A stretch of DNA of 6,024 nucleotides from Verrucomicrobia bacterium UBA1211 (GCA_002309585.1 DBXN01000161.1:15687-21710), one strand, 5' to 3'. Counted from the stretch's first letter, positions 1 to 6,024 are shown. Notes: a model not told the origin generated them from the sequence alone. Numbers and translations: made by a program.

Positions 1-302
1 CGGCGCAACCACCCGTTCCGCGTCGCGCGCGCGGTCGCCTCGCGGGCGGCCGCCTCCAGCGCAACGGTATCGCTCCCGCGCGGAAGGTCAAAAAAGAAGG
101 TCAAGGTTCCGGTATCCTGACAGAGCGGCGTCCCCTGTGAACGGGCCAGCGCCGTGTTCTCCACCAGCGCGCCCAGCAACAGGGCCGCCTGCGACCCCGG
201 TTCCTCCCGGGCGAGCGCGCCGCGCAGCGCGGTCTCGACGTCCGGGGGAAGGTCGCTGGTGGTCCGATGGATCAGCTCTGCCAGGATATCCGTCCAATCC
301 AT
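1..302 (-). CDS. Class I (Fe-S) fumarate hydratase / tartrate dehydratase alpha subunit, N-terminal part, cut by window edge
   Basis: The frame runs open from an ATG at 302 off the left edge, giving 100 complete codons with no stop. It begins MDWTDILAELIHRTT and carries NTALARSQGTPLCQDTGTL at residues 49-67. That matches the conserved stretch of class I fumarases and L-tartrate dehydratase alpha (TtdA), where the Cys of the CQDTG motif (C61 here) is a ligand of the [4Fe-4S] cluster. These enzymes reversibly hydrate fumarate to malate, or dehydrate tartrate, in the cytoplasm. Fumarase versus tartrate dehydratase cannot be decided from this fragment, nor can a two-subunit versus fused form; a beta subunit would be expected further left. 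The start is supported by GAGG (309-312) six bases upstream. The ATG shares one base with the stop of the preceding PHP gene (TAATG), so coupled translation is likely. Confidence 0.88.
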   Translation of the reverse strand, partial: MDWTDILAELIHRTTSDLPPDVETALRGALAREEPGSQAALLLGALVENTALARSQGTPLCQDTGTLTFFFDLPRGSDTVALEAAAREATARATRNGWLR

Positions 303-1183
303 TACACACCTCTTCCCAAGACGACACGCGGATTGTTCGGCGCGTCAAGCGCCTCAAGCAACGCGGTCAGATACGCGTCCGGCACATTCAACGCACCATA
401 CCCTGTCCCAATGGCGATTTCAGGTTTGACCGCGCCGTGATAATCGCTCCCGCCCGTCATCTGAAGCCCCAGCCGCTTCGCCAGCCGCATTAGGTCCATC
501 ACCTGTTCGGGCGTATGCTCGGAATGCATCACCTCAATGCCGTAAAGCCCCAACTCCTTCAGACGGACCAACTCTTCAGCCAGCTCCTCGATATCGTCCA
601 GCCAGGTGAAGGGATGCGCAATGACCGGTATGCCGCCCGCCTTGCGGATCAGCGTGACGCACTCGTCCGGAAAGAGCCGGTAGCGGTCAACGTAGGCGGG
701 AGCCCCTTTGGCGAGATACTTCTCAAAGGCCTCGGGAATGGAGGAGACATAATCCCGGTTGATCAGGGCCTGCGCGAAGTGGGGCCGTCCGATCACATCC
801 TCGCCGGCGCAATCCTCGACCTCCGCCATCTCCAGCTCCATCCCCAACTCATTCAGTTTGGCGAGGATCTGCTCGTTGCGCCACATCCGACCCTCCTGGA
901 CCTTCTCCAGCGCCTCCGTCACCTCGGGATGCTCCGGATCCAGCCCGTACCCCAGAATGTGGAGCGTGCCGCCCGTATCCTCGACATCCGCACTGAACTC
1001 GATACCGGCGATGCCGGTCATCCCCTCTTTACGACAGGCATCCAAGAACTCCTCGACACCATCCATCGTATCATGATCCGTCAGCGCCATGCCGGCGAGA
1101 CCGATCCGTTTTCCCTCTTCCACGAGGGAGGACGGCTCATCCGAGCCGTCCGAACAAATAGAATGGATGTGCAGGTCTATCAT
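302..1183 (-). CDS. PHP-domain phosphoesterase, TrpH / RNase AM-like
   Basis: This is a 293-residue PHP-family metal-dependent phosphoesterase, the usual length for the family. The metal ligands are all visible: DLHIHS (H5, H7), D12, TDHD (H37), E62, H75, GRPH (H135), IAHP (H190) and GSDYHG (D247, H249). The region after the last motif (KPEIAIGTGYGALNVP) is typical of the YciV/TrpH group. Characterised members are a 5'-3' exoribonuclease (RNase AM) and a 3',5'-nucleoside bisphosphate phosphatase, both cytoplasmic. Which activity applies here cannot be read from the sequence. The ATG lies inside the stop of the upstream cyclohydrolase gene (ATGA, 4-base overlap) and has no clear Shine-Dalgarno, so translation probably depends on coupling. 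The residues encoded at its end also contain the ribosome binding site of the fumarase gene. No signal peptide is present. Confidence 0.9.
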   Translation of the reverse strand: MIDLHIHSICSDGSDEPSSLVEEGKRIGLAGMALTDHDTMDGVEEFLDACRKEGMTGIAGIEFSADVEDTGGTLHILGYGLDPEHPEVTEALEKVQEGRMWRNEQILAKLNELGMELEMAEVEDCAGEDVIGRPHFAQALINRDYVSSIPEAFEKYLAKGAPAYVDRYRLFPDECVTLIRKAGGIPVIAHPFTWLDDIEELAEELVRLKELGLYGIEVMHSEHTPEQVMDLMRLAKRLGLQMTGGSDYHGAVKPEIAIGTGYGALNVPDAYLTALLEALDAPNNPRVVLGRGV

Positions 1184-1872
1184 ATGGTGTCGTGTATTGA
1201 GTAAGTACTTCGGGCACGGTCATCCGTGACACCGGCGAAAAAGGCGGCGATCGCCGTATCGTACTGCGCCGTATGGGCGAACGCTTTCTTCATCAGCGCC
1301 AGACGGGTTTCGAACGCCAGCGTTCCCTTGTTGGCGGAGAGCTCGTCGATCAACTTCGCGTAATCGGCAGGATCGGTCACCGACGCCACGCGCAGATAGT
1401 TCTTCGCGGAGGCGCGCACCATGCACGGCCCGCCGATATCGATGTTCGTCCGCGCCTCTTCCGGCGTCACACCCTCGCGGGCGACCGTCTTCTGGAAGGG
1501 ATAGAGGTTCACAACCACCATGTCGATCGCCACGCCCTGCGTCCGGGCCAGATCGCGCTGGTGCGCCTCGTTGTAGGTCTCGCTCAAGAGTCCCAGATAA
1601 ATCTTGAAATCGAGCGTCTTGACCAGACCGCCCTGCATCTCCGGCTGCCCGGTATACGCCGAGACCGCCACCAGATGCTTCGCCGCCGCTTCCGGCCCCA
1701 GAATCTTCTCGATCGCGGTGTAGGTTCCGCCGGTCGAATAGATGGTCACATCCGGACATGCCGCGACCAACGCGGGAACAAACGTCTCCAACCCGCTCTT
1801 ATCCGAAACACTCATCAGCACATGCCGGATCGCCACGCGTCCGTCGATCTCTCTCACGATGTTCAAAGCCAT
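1180..1872 (-). CDS. purH: Stand-alone IMP cyclohydrolase (PurH N-terminal domain only)
   Basis: This 230-residue protein corresponds to the IMP cyclohydrolase (MGS-like) half of PurH, which closes FAICAR to IMP in the last step of purine synthesis. Visible motifs are SVSDKSGL (21-28), STGGT (46-50), VKTL (84-87), NLYPF (122-126), NIDIGGP (143-149) and RASAKN (153-158). Lys85, Tyr124, Asp145 and Lys157 appear equivalent to cyclohydrolase active-site residues described for human ATIC (Lys66, Tyr104, Asp125, Lys137). Ordinary PurH is about 510-530 residues. This one stops soon after AQYDTAIAAFF, just before the RYGENPHQ region that opens the AICAR transformylase domain. There is no sign of frameshift, because the next gene starts inside the stop. 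The usual GRVKTLHP reads GLVKTLDF, a notable change. The ATG has GGAG five bases upstream. A separate AICAR formyltransferase (a split PurH half or PurP) should exist elsewhere in the genome; this is inferred. Confidence 0.88.
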   Translation of the reverse strand: MALNIVREIDGRVAIRHVLMSVSDKSGLETFVPALVAACPDVTIYSTGGTYTAIEKILGPEAAAKHLVAVSAYTGQPEMQGGLVKTLDFKIYLGLLSETYNEAHQRDLARTQGVAIDMVVVNLYPFQKTVAREGVTPEEARTNIDIGGPCMVRASAKNYLRVASVTDPADYAKLIDELSANKGTLAFETRLALMKKAFAHTAQYDTAIAAFFAGVTDDRARSTYSIHDTI

Positions 1873-1899
1873 AAAAACTCCTATCTGTAATAAAGCAAT

Positions 1900-1928
1900 A
1901 GTTTAAACGGTACGGGCCGATTTGCCAA
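1900..1928 (-). promoter_or_regulatory. Sigma70-like promoter for the purH-type/PHP/fumarase operon
   Basis: On the minus strand a -35 box TTGGCA (1928-1923, 5 of 6 matches to consensus) is followed by a 17-base spacer. The -10 box is TAAACT (1905-1900, 4 of 6 matches). Transcription would begin near 1893, giving a leader of about 20 bases that contains the GGAG ribosome binding site of the cyclohydrolase gene. Confidence 0.55.
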
Positions 1929-1937
1929 TAGTAATCC

Positions 1938-1966
1938 TTGCCTTTTCCGGGAGAAATTCATATTCT
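1938..1966 (+). promoter_or_regulatory. Sigma70-like promoter for panD-hisC
   Basis: A -35 box TTGCCT (1938-1943, 4 of 6 matches), a 17-base spacer and a -10 box TATTCT (1961-1966, 4 of 6 matches) precede panD. Transcription would begin near 1973, about 19 bases before the panD ATG. It is weaker by consensus than the promoter on the other strand, but its position and spacing fit. Confidence 0.45.
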
Positions 1967-1991
1967 TTTGGGCCGTTTTTGAGGAGAGACC

Positions 1992-2351
1992 ATGCTTTGT
2001 ACGCTCTTAAAGGCTAAATTGCACCATCTGCGCGTGACGCAGGCGGATAAGGAATACGAAGGCAGCCTGACGATCGACGAGGATCTGATGGACGCCGTCG
2101 GCATTCTGAATTTCGAGAAGATCCTGGTTGCGAATCTGGAGAACGGCAAACGGTTCGAGACCTACGCCATCCGCGGGCCGCGCGGCAGCGGCGTGGCGTG
2201 CCTGAACGGCGCGGCATCGTATCAAGGTTCCATCGGGGATCGCCTGATCGTCATGGTCTGGTGCCAGGTGCCGGACACCGAATGCGCGCTCCACCATCCG
2301 AAAATCGTCCGTCTGGACGCCTCCAACCACATTGTCGCTCCCGCCCGCTAA
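1992..2351 (+). CDS. panD: Aspartate 1-decarboxylase proenzyme
   Basis: PanD decarboxylates L-aspartate to beta-alanine for pantothenate and coenzyme A synthesis. It is a pyruvoyl enzyme that activates itself by cleaving the chain between Gly24 and Ser25, the new Ser becoming the pyruvoyl group. This 119-residue protein has EGSLTID with the Gly-Ser pair at exactly 24-25. Residues matching those important in the E. coli enzyme are also present: Lys9, His11, Tyr22, Arg54 and Tyr58 in GKRFETYAI, and Asn72 in NGAA. Length and N-terminus fit the bacterial family (about 115-130 residues). The ATG is preceded by GAGGAG (1981-1986) with five bases of spacing. It is the first gene of a probable bicistron with hisC, 20 bases downstream. 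No pantothenate gene (panB, panC) is in the window. Confidence 0.96.
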   Translation: MLCTLLKAKLHHLRVTQADKEYEGSLTIDEDLMDAVGILNFEKILVANLENGKRFETYAIRGPRGSGVACLNGAASYQGSIGDRLIVMVWCQVPDTECALHHPKIVRLDASNHIVAPAR

Positions 2352-2371
2352 CGGATAGAAAGGGCCCTCCC

Positions 2372-3415
2372 ATGCCGATCTGCAGAAATGTCCAAGCCCT
2401 TGAGGCGTATACGCCGGGTGAACAGCCGAAGGCGGCTGATGTCATCAAGCTGAACACGAACGAGAACCCCTATCAGCCCTCCCCGAAAGTGGCGGAGGCG
2501 ATCCGGGCGTTCGATCCGGCGCGCCTGCGGCTCTACCCCGATCCGATCTTCCGCGCACTCCGCGAAAAGATCGCCGGGATCCACGGCTGTACCCCCGAAC
2601 AGGTCTTCATCGGCAATGGGTCGGACGAGGTACTCTCCCTCTGCACCAAGGCGTTCGCGGAGGTGGCGGCGGATGACGGAACCATCGGCTATTTCGACCC
2701 CTCTTATTCGCTCTACCCCGTTCTGGCGGACATCCGCGACGCGCGGCGCCGTCCAGTCCCCCTTGGCCCCGGATTCGCGTGGAACACCCCGGCGGACGAT
2801 GCGGCGTCCCTCTTTTTCCTGACCAACCCCAACGCTCCCACGAGCCTCCGTTACGGCAAGGCGGAGGTGGCCGCCTTCTGCCGCCGGTTTAAAGGCGTAG
2901 TGGTGATCGACGAAGCCTATGCTGATTTCGCCGACGAGACCTGCATGGATCTCGCGACCGATCCCGCGAACACCAACACCCTGGTCTCCCGGACCCTCTC
3001 CAAATCCTTCTCCCTCGCCGGTATCCGGTTCGGATATCTGATCGGCCCTGCGGATCTGATCGCCGCGATCTACAAGATCAAAGACTCCTACAACATGGAT
3101 ATGCTCACGCAGGTGATCGGCCTGGCGGCGTTATCGGACCTCCCCTACATGCGGGCGAATGCCCAGAAGATCCGCGCCACCCGCGCCCGTATCACCGATG
3201 AACTCCGGAAACGGGGATGGCTCGTCTGCGATTCCCAAACGAACTTCCTCTTCGCCCGCCCGCCGGAAGGTAACGCCGCAGCGATCTTCGAGGCCCTTAA
3301 AGCGGCCCACATCTACGTCCGCTACTTCCCCGGCCCCCTCACCGGCGAATACCTCCGCATCTCCATCGGAACCGACGAACAGATGGACACCCTTCTCTCG
3401 CATCTGGAACGATAA
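2372..3415 (+). CDS. hisC: Histidinol-phosphate aminotransferase
   Basis: This is a class I/II fold PLP aminotransferase of 347 residues that converts imidazole acetol phosphate and glutamate to histidinol phosphate and 2-oxoglutarate in histidine synthesis. HisC hallmarks are LNTNENPY (27-34), LYPDP (54-58), FIGNGSDE (79-86), TNPNAPT with N154, IDEAYADF with D180 and Y183, TLSKSFSLAGIRFGY with the Schiff-base Lys211, and LRISIG with Arg329. The frame is open upstream to 2198 inside panD. The ATG at 2372 is preferred because the protein then begins ICRNVQALEAYTPGEQP, the normal family N-terminus, and because AAGGG lies upstream at suitable spacing. It follows panD by 20 bases and so is probably co-transcribed. 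No other his genes are nearby. HisC relatives can act on aromatic or other substrates, so specificity is assigned by resemblance. Confidence 0.92.
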   Translation: MPICRNVQALEAYTPGEQPKAADVIKLNTNENPYQPSPKVAEAIRAFDPARLRLYPDPIFRALREKIAGIHGCTPEQVFIGNGSDEVLSLCTKAFAEVAADDGTIGYFDPSYSLYPVLADIRDARRRPVPLGPGFAWNTPADDAASLFFLTNPNAPTSLRYGKAEVAAFCRRFKGVVVIDEAYADFADETCMDLATDPANTNTLVSRTLSKSFSLAGIRFGYLIGPADLIAAIYKIKDSYNMDMLTQVIGLAALSDLPYMRANAQKIRATRARITDELRKRGWLVCDSQTNFLFARPPEGNAAAIFEALKAAHIYVRYFPGPLTGEYLRISIGTDEQMDTLLSHLER

Positions 3416-3441
3416 GAGGGATCGGGCGACGCCCATCCCTC
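3416..3441 (+). terminator. Hairpin after hisC, probable transcription terminator
   Basis: The hairpin starts at the base right after the hisC stop. Arm GAGGGAT-c-GGGC (3416-3427) pairs with GCCC-ATCCCTC (3431-3441), giving 11 pairs with one bulged C and a GAC loop. A pyrimidine-rich, T-containing stretch (CCTTTTCCTCTTTT) follows only at about 3457-3470 rather than immediately, so this is not a textbook intrinsic terminator. It lies between convergent genes and could serve the sialidase-like gene from the other side as well, though no T-run is seen in that direction. Confidence 0.6.
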
Positions 3442-3478
3442 CCATCCGTCCAGTAACCTTTTCCTCTTTTAACCTTAC

Positions 3479-4639
3479 TTATTCTTTCCCCGCCCGCCTA
3501 TCCGTTTCGTCAATCGTGAACCGGACACTCACCACGGAGTGCTTGCACGCATCATCACGATATTTGAGATAGGTCACAGCCAAAATCGTCCCATCCGGCA
3601 GAAGCTGGATACCGGGATAGCCGCAATCGCTACCGGCGTAATTGTGCAACAGTTTGATCCTGTAGGTTCCCGCCTCTTCTTTGGAACGGATCGCCTCGTA
3701 CGGCCCCACCCATCCGACAAAATGTCCGCGTGTCGGCGACTTCGGCGCCATATCGCGGAAGACGATCACCTCGCGTCCGTCCGGCAGGCGGACCCCCTGA
3801 TGCCGGTCACCCGAAAGCGCCCACGGCGTATCCACCGGATCGGACCAACTCTTCCCCTCGTCCTTCGAGAAGATCATCATCGAACATCCCTTGTGGGTAT
3901 TCTCGCGCATCAGGCAACAGAGCTCATCGCCCTTCGGGGAACGGAACACATACGGCTCGCACAGATTCTTTCCATCTGCCTGCGCCGCGCAGACCGGATC
4001 GCTCCAGGTGAAACCGCCATCACGGGTGACCGACTGCCAGACCGTCAGGGGCGGACGATCCTCCCCCTTGGGACCGATATGGAACATACCCAGATAGGCG
4101 CCGTCCGCCAACCGGACGATGGAGGCGAACGCCATGATGCAACGGAATTTCGGGCCCAACGCCGGCATCTCTTTCCATGTACGCCCCTCATCCTCGCTCA
4201 TCACGCTCGGCATCGGCTCACCTTGCGGCCGCCGATCCCAACCGTTCTTCGCATCGGGCAGCAGCTTGACCTGACTCCAAACCCACAGGCGGGATTTACC
4301 GTCCGGCGCGGTGAGCCGATAGATACTCGGACAGTTCACATGCCGCTTGAACGCCTCCGGAAAGCGGTCATCAATACGCGTCCAATGCTTGCCGCCATCG
4401 GCGGACTCCGCCGCCGGACCGCAATTCCCCCCATGCGGCGTACACCACACGGCGATAATCCGGCCATCCGTTGTGGCGACCGTTGTGGGATGGCCCTGGT
4501 AGCAGGTCTCCGTCCCCGACGCAACGACGGTCTGCCTGTCGGTCTGGCCCGAAAGATCCACCACCGGAAACGCCCGCGTCGCCATAGCCGCAAACGCAAG
4601 CCATAAACCGCCCATCAAACTGATCGCCCGCAGTGCCAC
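3479..4639 (-). CDS. Secreted sialidase-fold (BNR/Asp-box) protein
   Basis: This 386-residue protein has a signal peptide (Arg4, hydrophobic core about 5-20, likely cleavage after ATRA at 23). It is therefore exported. Four Asp boxes (S/T-x-D-x-G-x-x-W) lie at 79-86, 148-155, 205-212 and 258-265, marking a six-bladed sialidase-type propeller. The motif CGYPGIQLLPDGTILAVTY (339-357) recurs in the last blade of such proteins. Twelve cysteines in the whole protein suggest disulfides outside the cytoplasm. The N-terminal FRIP-type arginine motif of true sialidases is not visible; TCYQGHPT stands in its place. The substrate is therefore unknown, and an exo-acting glycoside hydrolase on mucin or algal-type glycans is only a guess. 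The start is GTG, chosen because GGAG lies six bases upstream and the start supplies the positively charged end of the signal peptide. An ATG eight codons in lacks both. It follows the C39-like gene by 11 bases. Confidence 0.82.
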   Translation of the reverse strand: MALRAISLMGGLWLAFAAMATRAFPVVDLSGQTDRQTVVASGTETCYQGHPTTVATTDGRIIAVWCTPHGGNCGPAAESADGGKHWTRIDDRFPEAFKRHVNCPSIYRLTAPDGKSRLWVWSQVKLLPDAKNGWDRRPQGEPMPSVMSEDEGRTWKEMPALGPKFRCIMAFASIVRLADGAYLGMFHIGPKGEDRPPLTVWQSVTRDGGFTWSDPVCAAQADGKNLCEPYVFRSPKGDELCCLMRENTHKGCSMMIFSKDEGKSWSDPVDTPWALSGDRHQGVRLPDGREVIVFRDMAPKSPTRGHFVGWVGPYEAIRSKEEAGTYRIKLLHNYAGSDCGYPGIQLLPDGTILAVTYLKYRDDACKHSVVSVRFTIDETDRRAGKE

Positions 4640-4650
4640 CCCCCGCTCCG

Positions 4651-6024
4651 CTACATTCTCGGCTTCAGGACGACCAAGCCCTTGGTCATCGCCCAGGCGT
4701 TCTCCTCCTTCATCCGTTTGAGCGCATGGGCCTCGCCCCAGGTGTCGCTATAGAGAATCTCATGGTTTTTTGCGTTGTACCCGATGATCATCCGCATGTG
4801 TCCGAAAGCGCCCTGCTGGCCGAGCTCCGCCGCCTCGGGATAGATGCCCACCAGACAGGACCAAAGGAGTGGGATACCCGAATCGGTGTACCGCTTCACA
4901 TCCTGGAGGAATGCATTGAATCCCTGTTTCTGGCGCAACCGGCTCTGCAAAAGGATCTCCGGCTTCATCTCCGCCCAAAGCGTCTGGATATCGACCGAAC
5001 GCTCCGGTGTGACAAACATCCTCCAGTCGATCTGCGACTCGCCCTGTTTCTTGGCAACGGCGTTATACTGTTCGATCTGCTTCATCAGATCGGACTTCAT
5101 GAAGTTCTTTCCATCCTCGATACGGATCAGATCCTTCTTGTCCAATTGGAAACGGCGGCCGATGCGCTCGATTGCCTGCGCCATCCCCGAAAGGCTCGTC
5201 CCCCCCTCGGCCTGCGTCTGCGCCAACTGGGCGATCTGGTGCTGGTCCACCTCCAACCCGTAGTAACGCAAAAGCCGCTCGGAAGAGGCCGCCGCGCAAT
5301 AGCCCTTCTCCCCCTGATCGACCATCGGGATCCCGTCAATCCAGACATCCCCCTCCGCATTCCGTTGGACGCTCTTCCGGAGCTGGCTTAGGTTCTTCGC
5401 CTTCACCATCAAACCCTCGCCCGTCAACGCGGCGTTATCCTTCGCGGATTCTCCCGAAAGCGGGATCATCAGCACCTTCACATACTCCGCCCCGTATGGC
5501 ACCACCTTGCTGCCCGAGCGATGCTGCTCGACATACGCCCACTCCAATTGGAAAGCGGGGGAACGCTTCATCCACGAAACCCGGTTGACCAGAAAATTGG
5601 GACGGGGCTTGGCCGCCCGTCCGATCTGTCCCGAAAAACCCAGCGCCTTGTCCAACGCCTCTTTCAACTCACGGACAAGCGCATTGAACGCCCCTTGCGT
5701 CAACCGCTCCTGCGCATCCCCTTTGTTGTAGACGGAAAACTCCAGCCGGCGCAACCCACTCTCGCCGAAAAAGACTCGCGTCTCAAAAACCGGCTTGGAA
5801 AAGAAGAGCATAGCGCCCGGTGTCGTGCAGGTCGCGGAACTTTTCCGCGCATCCAGAAAACGGAACCCATACGGCTCCATCTTCTCCGCGAAAACATCCG
5901 CCGTCCACTTCCACGCCGCCTCATCCGTGAAACAGGCGAAGAGATCCAACGGCTCAACCGGTTCCCGAACCAAAACCTCCGCAACGGGCGTAAACGCGGG
6001 GCCATCCGGGCGCTCCGGATCCTC
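4651..6024 (-). CDS. C39-like cysteine peptidase with an N-terminal accessory domain, probably 5'-truncated by window edge
   Basis: The frame is open from a TAG at 4651 to the right edge (458 codons). Residues are numbered here from the TTG codon at 5973. The C-terminal half is a papain-like C39 fold: VDQGEKGYCAAASSERLLRYYG with Gln220 and likely nucleophile Cys226, then GHMRMIIGYN with His392, then YSDTWG with Asp410. About 200 residues ahead of it form a separate domain (WKWTADVFAEKMEPYGFRF, then RRLEFSVYNKGD at 75-86) that I recall from similar Verrucomicrobiota proteins but cannot name functionally. No ATG is available near the edge. The TTG has GGAGG only two to three bases upstream, too close for a normal start, and in-frame sequence continues beyond it, so the true start and any signal peptide are probably outside the window. 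Lacking ABC-transporter domains, it is not a bacteriocin exporter. It is the upstream partner of the sialidase-fold gene. Confidence 0.78.
   Translation of the reverse strand, partial: EDPERPDGPAFTPVAEVLVREPVEPLDLFACFTDEAAWKWTADVFAEKMEPYGFRFLDARKSSATCTTPGAMLFFSKPVFETRVFFGESGLRRLEFSVYNKGDAQERLTQGAFNALVRELKEALDKALGFSGQIGRAAKPRPNFLVNRVSWMKRSPAFQLEWAYVEQHRSGSKVVPYGAEYVKVLMIPLSGESAKDNAALTGEGLMVKAKNLSQLRKSVQRNAEGDVWIDGIPMVDQGEKGYCAAASSERLLRYYGLEVDQHQIAQLAQTQAEGGTSLSGMAQAIERIGRRFQLDKKDLIRIEDGKNFMKSDLMKQIEQYNAVAKKQGESQIDWRMFVTPERSVDIQTLWAEMKPEILLQSRLRQKQGFNAFLQDVKRYTDSGIPLLWSCLVGIYPEAAELGQQGAFGHMRMIIGYNAKNHEILYSDTWGEAHALKRMKEENAWAMTKGLVVLKPRM

Larger units (their letters stand above)
1873..1991. promoter_or_regulatory. 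Divergent intergenic region between the cyclohydrolase gene and panD
   Basis: This 119-base gap separates two divergently transcribed operons and is visibly more AT-rich than the flanking genes. It holds one sigma70-like promoter on each strand, with their -35 boxes only nine bases apart. Two other elements stand out. A perfect palindrome GTTTAAAC (1901-1908) overlaps the leftward -10 box. An imperfect direct repeat, GGGCCGATTTG (1914-1924) and GGGCCGTTTTTG (1970-1981), places one copy in the leftward promoter spacer and one at the expected panD start site. The deduced leaders are about 20 bases each, too short for a riboswitch. Promoter and operator roles are inferred from sequence pattern only. 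Confidence 0.6.

Noticed and set aside
1180..1200. Frameshift or premature stop truncating a bifunctional PurH
   Set aside because: The sequence after the stop is the PHP gene in an ATGA overlap, and no transformylase motifs occur in any frame nearby, so the short form is genuine.
515..1204. 229-codon open frame on the plus strand opposite the PHP gene
   Set aside because: The minus strand carries every PHP metal-binding motif; the plus-strand translation is Leu/Arg/His-rich and featureless.
1220..1759. 179-codon minus-strand frame inside the cyclohydrolase gene
   Set aside because: It is Gly/Arg-rich without motifs and lies fully within the well-supported cyclohydrolase frame.
1973..1991. 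Riboswitch or attenuator ahead of panD
   Set aside because: The predicted leader is only about 19 bases and no stem-loop is visible in it.
2198..2371. Possible 58-residue N-terminal extension of hisC
   Set aside because: It overlaps panD in another frame, is Arg/Pro-rich, and does not resemble HisC; the ATG at 2372 gives the standard N-terminus.
3539..4606. 355-codon open frame on the plus strand opposite the sialidase-like gene
   Set aside because: The opposite strand encodes a protein with a signal peptide and four Asp boxes. The antisense product is Arg/Pro/His-rich with no recognisable motif, as expected for a GC-rich shadow frame.
4633..5391. 252-codon open frame on the plus strand opposite the C39-like gene
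   Set aside because: It lies across the catalytic region of the peptidase, has no domain, and has no plausible ribosome binding site; it is a shadow frame.
5971..5973. TTG as the true start of the C39-like protein
   Set aside because: GGAGG lies only two to three bases away and the frame continues open with plausible residues to the window edge, so an upstream start is more likely; the TTG cannot be fully excluded.

Overview
The window holds seven protein-coding genes, two of them cut by its edges. It is dense, roughly 60% GC bacterial chromosome. I see no RNA genes, insertion sequences, CRISPR arrays or phage genes. The best guess at origin is the PVC group (Verrucomicrobiota, Kiritimatiellota or Lentisphaerota). 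Two things suggest this: a C39-type cysteine peptidase with an extra N-terminal domain, of a kind I associate with Verrucomicrobiota, and a stand-alone IMP cyclohydrolase domain. This is inference from family resemblance, not a database result.

Left block, positions 1-1872, minus strand. Transcription runs right to left through an IMP cyclohydrolase domain protein (PurH N-terminal half only), a PHP-domain phosphoesterase of the TrpH / RNase AM type, and the start of a class I (iron-sulfur) fumarase alpha subunit. The joints are an ATGA overlap (4 bases) and a TAATG overlap (1 base), so this is a translationally coupled operon. A sigma70-like promoter with a 17-base spacer lies just upstream of the cyclohydrolase gene.

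Centre, positions 1873-3478, mainly plus strand. A 119-base divergent intergenic region carries back-to-back promoters. It is followed by panD (aspartate 1-decarboxylase proenzyme) and, 20 bases later, hisC (histidinol-phosphate aminotransferase). A hairpin directly after the hisC stop probably ends this bicistron.

Right block, positions 3479-6024, minus strand. A C39-like cysteine peptidase gene that probably begins beyond the right edge is followed, 11 bases on, by a secreted, cysteine-rich, sialidase-fold (BNR/Asp-box) protein with a GTG start. These two look co-transcribed and converge on hisC.

Most of the window is housekeeping metabolism: purine, coenzyme A and histidine synthesis plus fumarate hydration. 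The least ordinary parts are the single-domain cyclohydrolase with a changed GRVKTLHP motif, the pairing of a peptidase with a sialidase-fold protein that lacks a visible first catalytic arginine, and the shared divergent promoter. I did not find a convincing new defence or mobile system.
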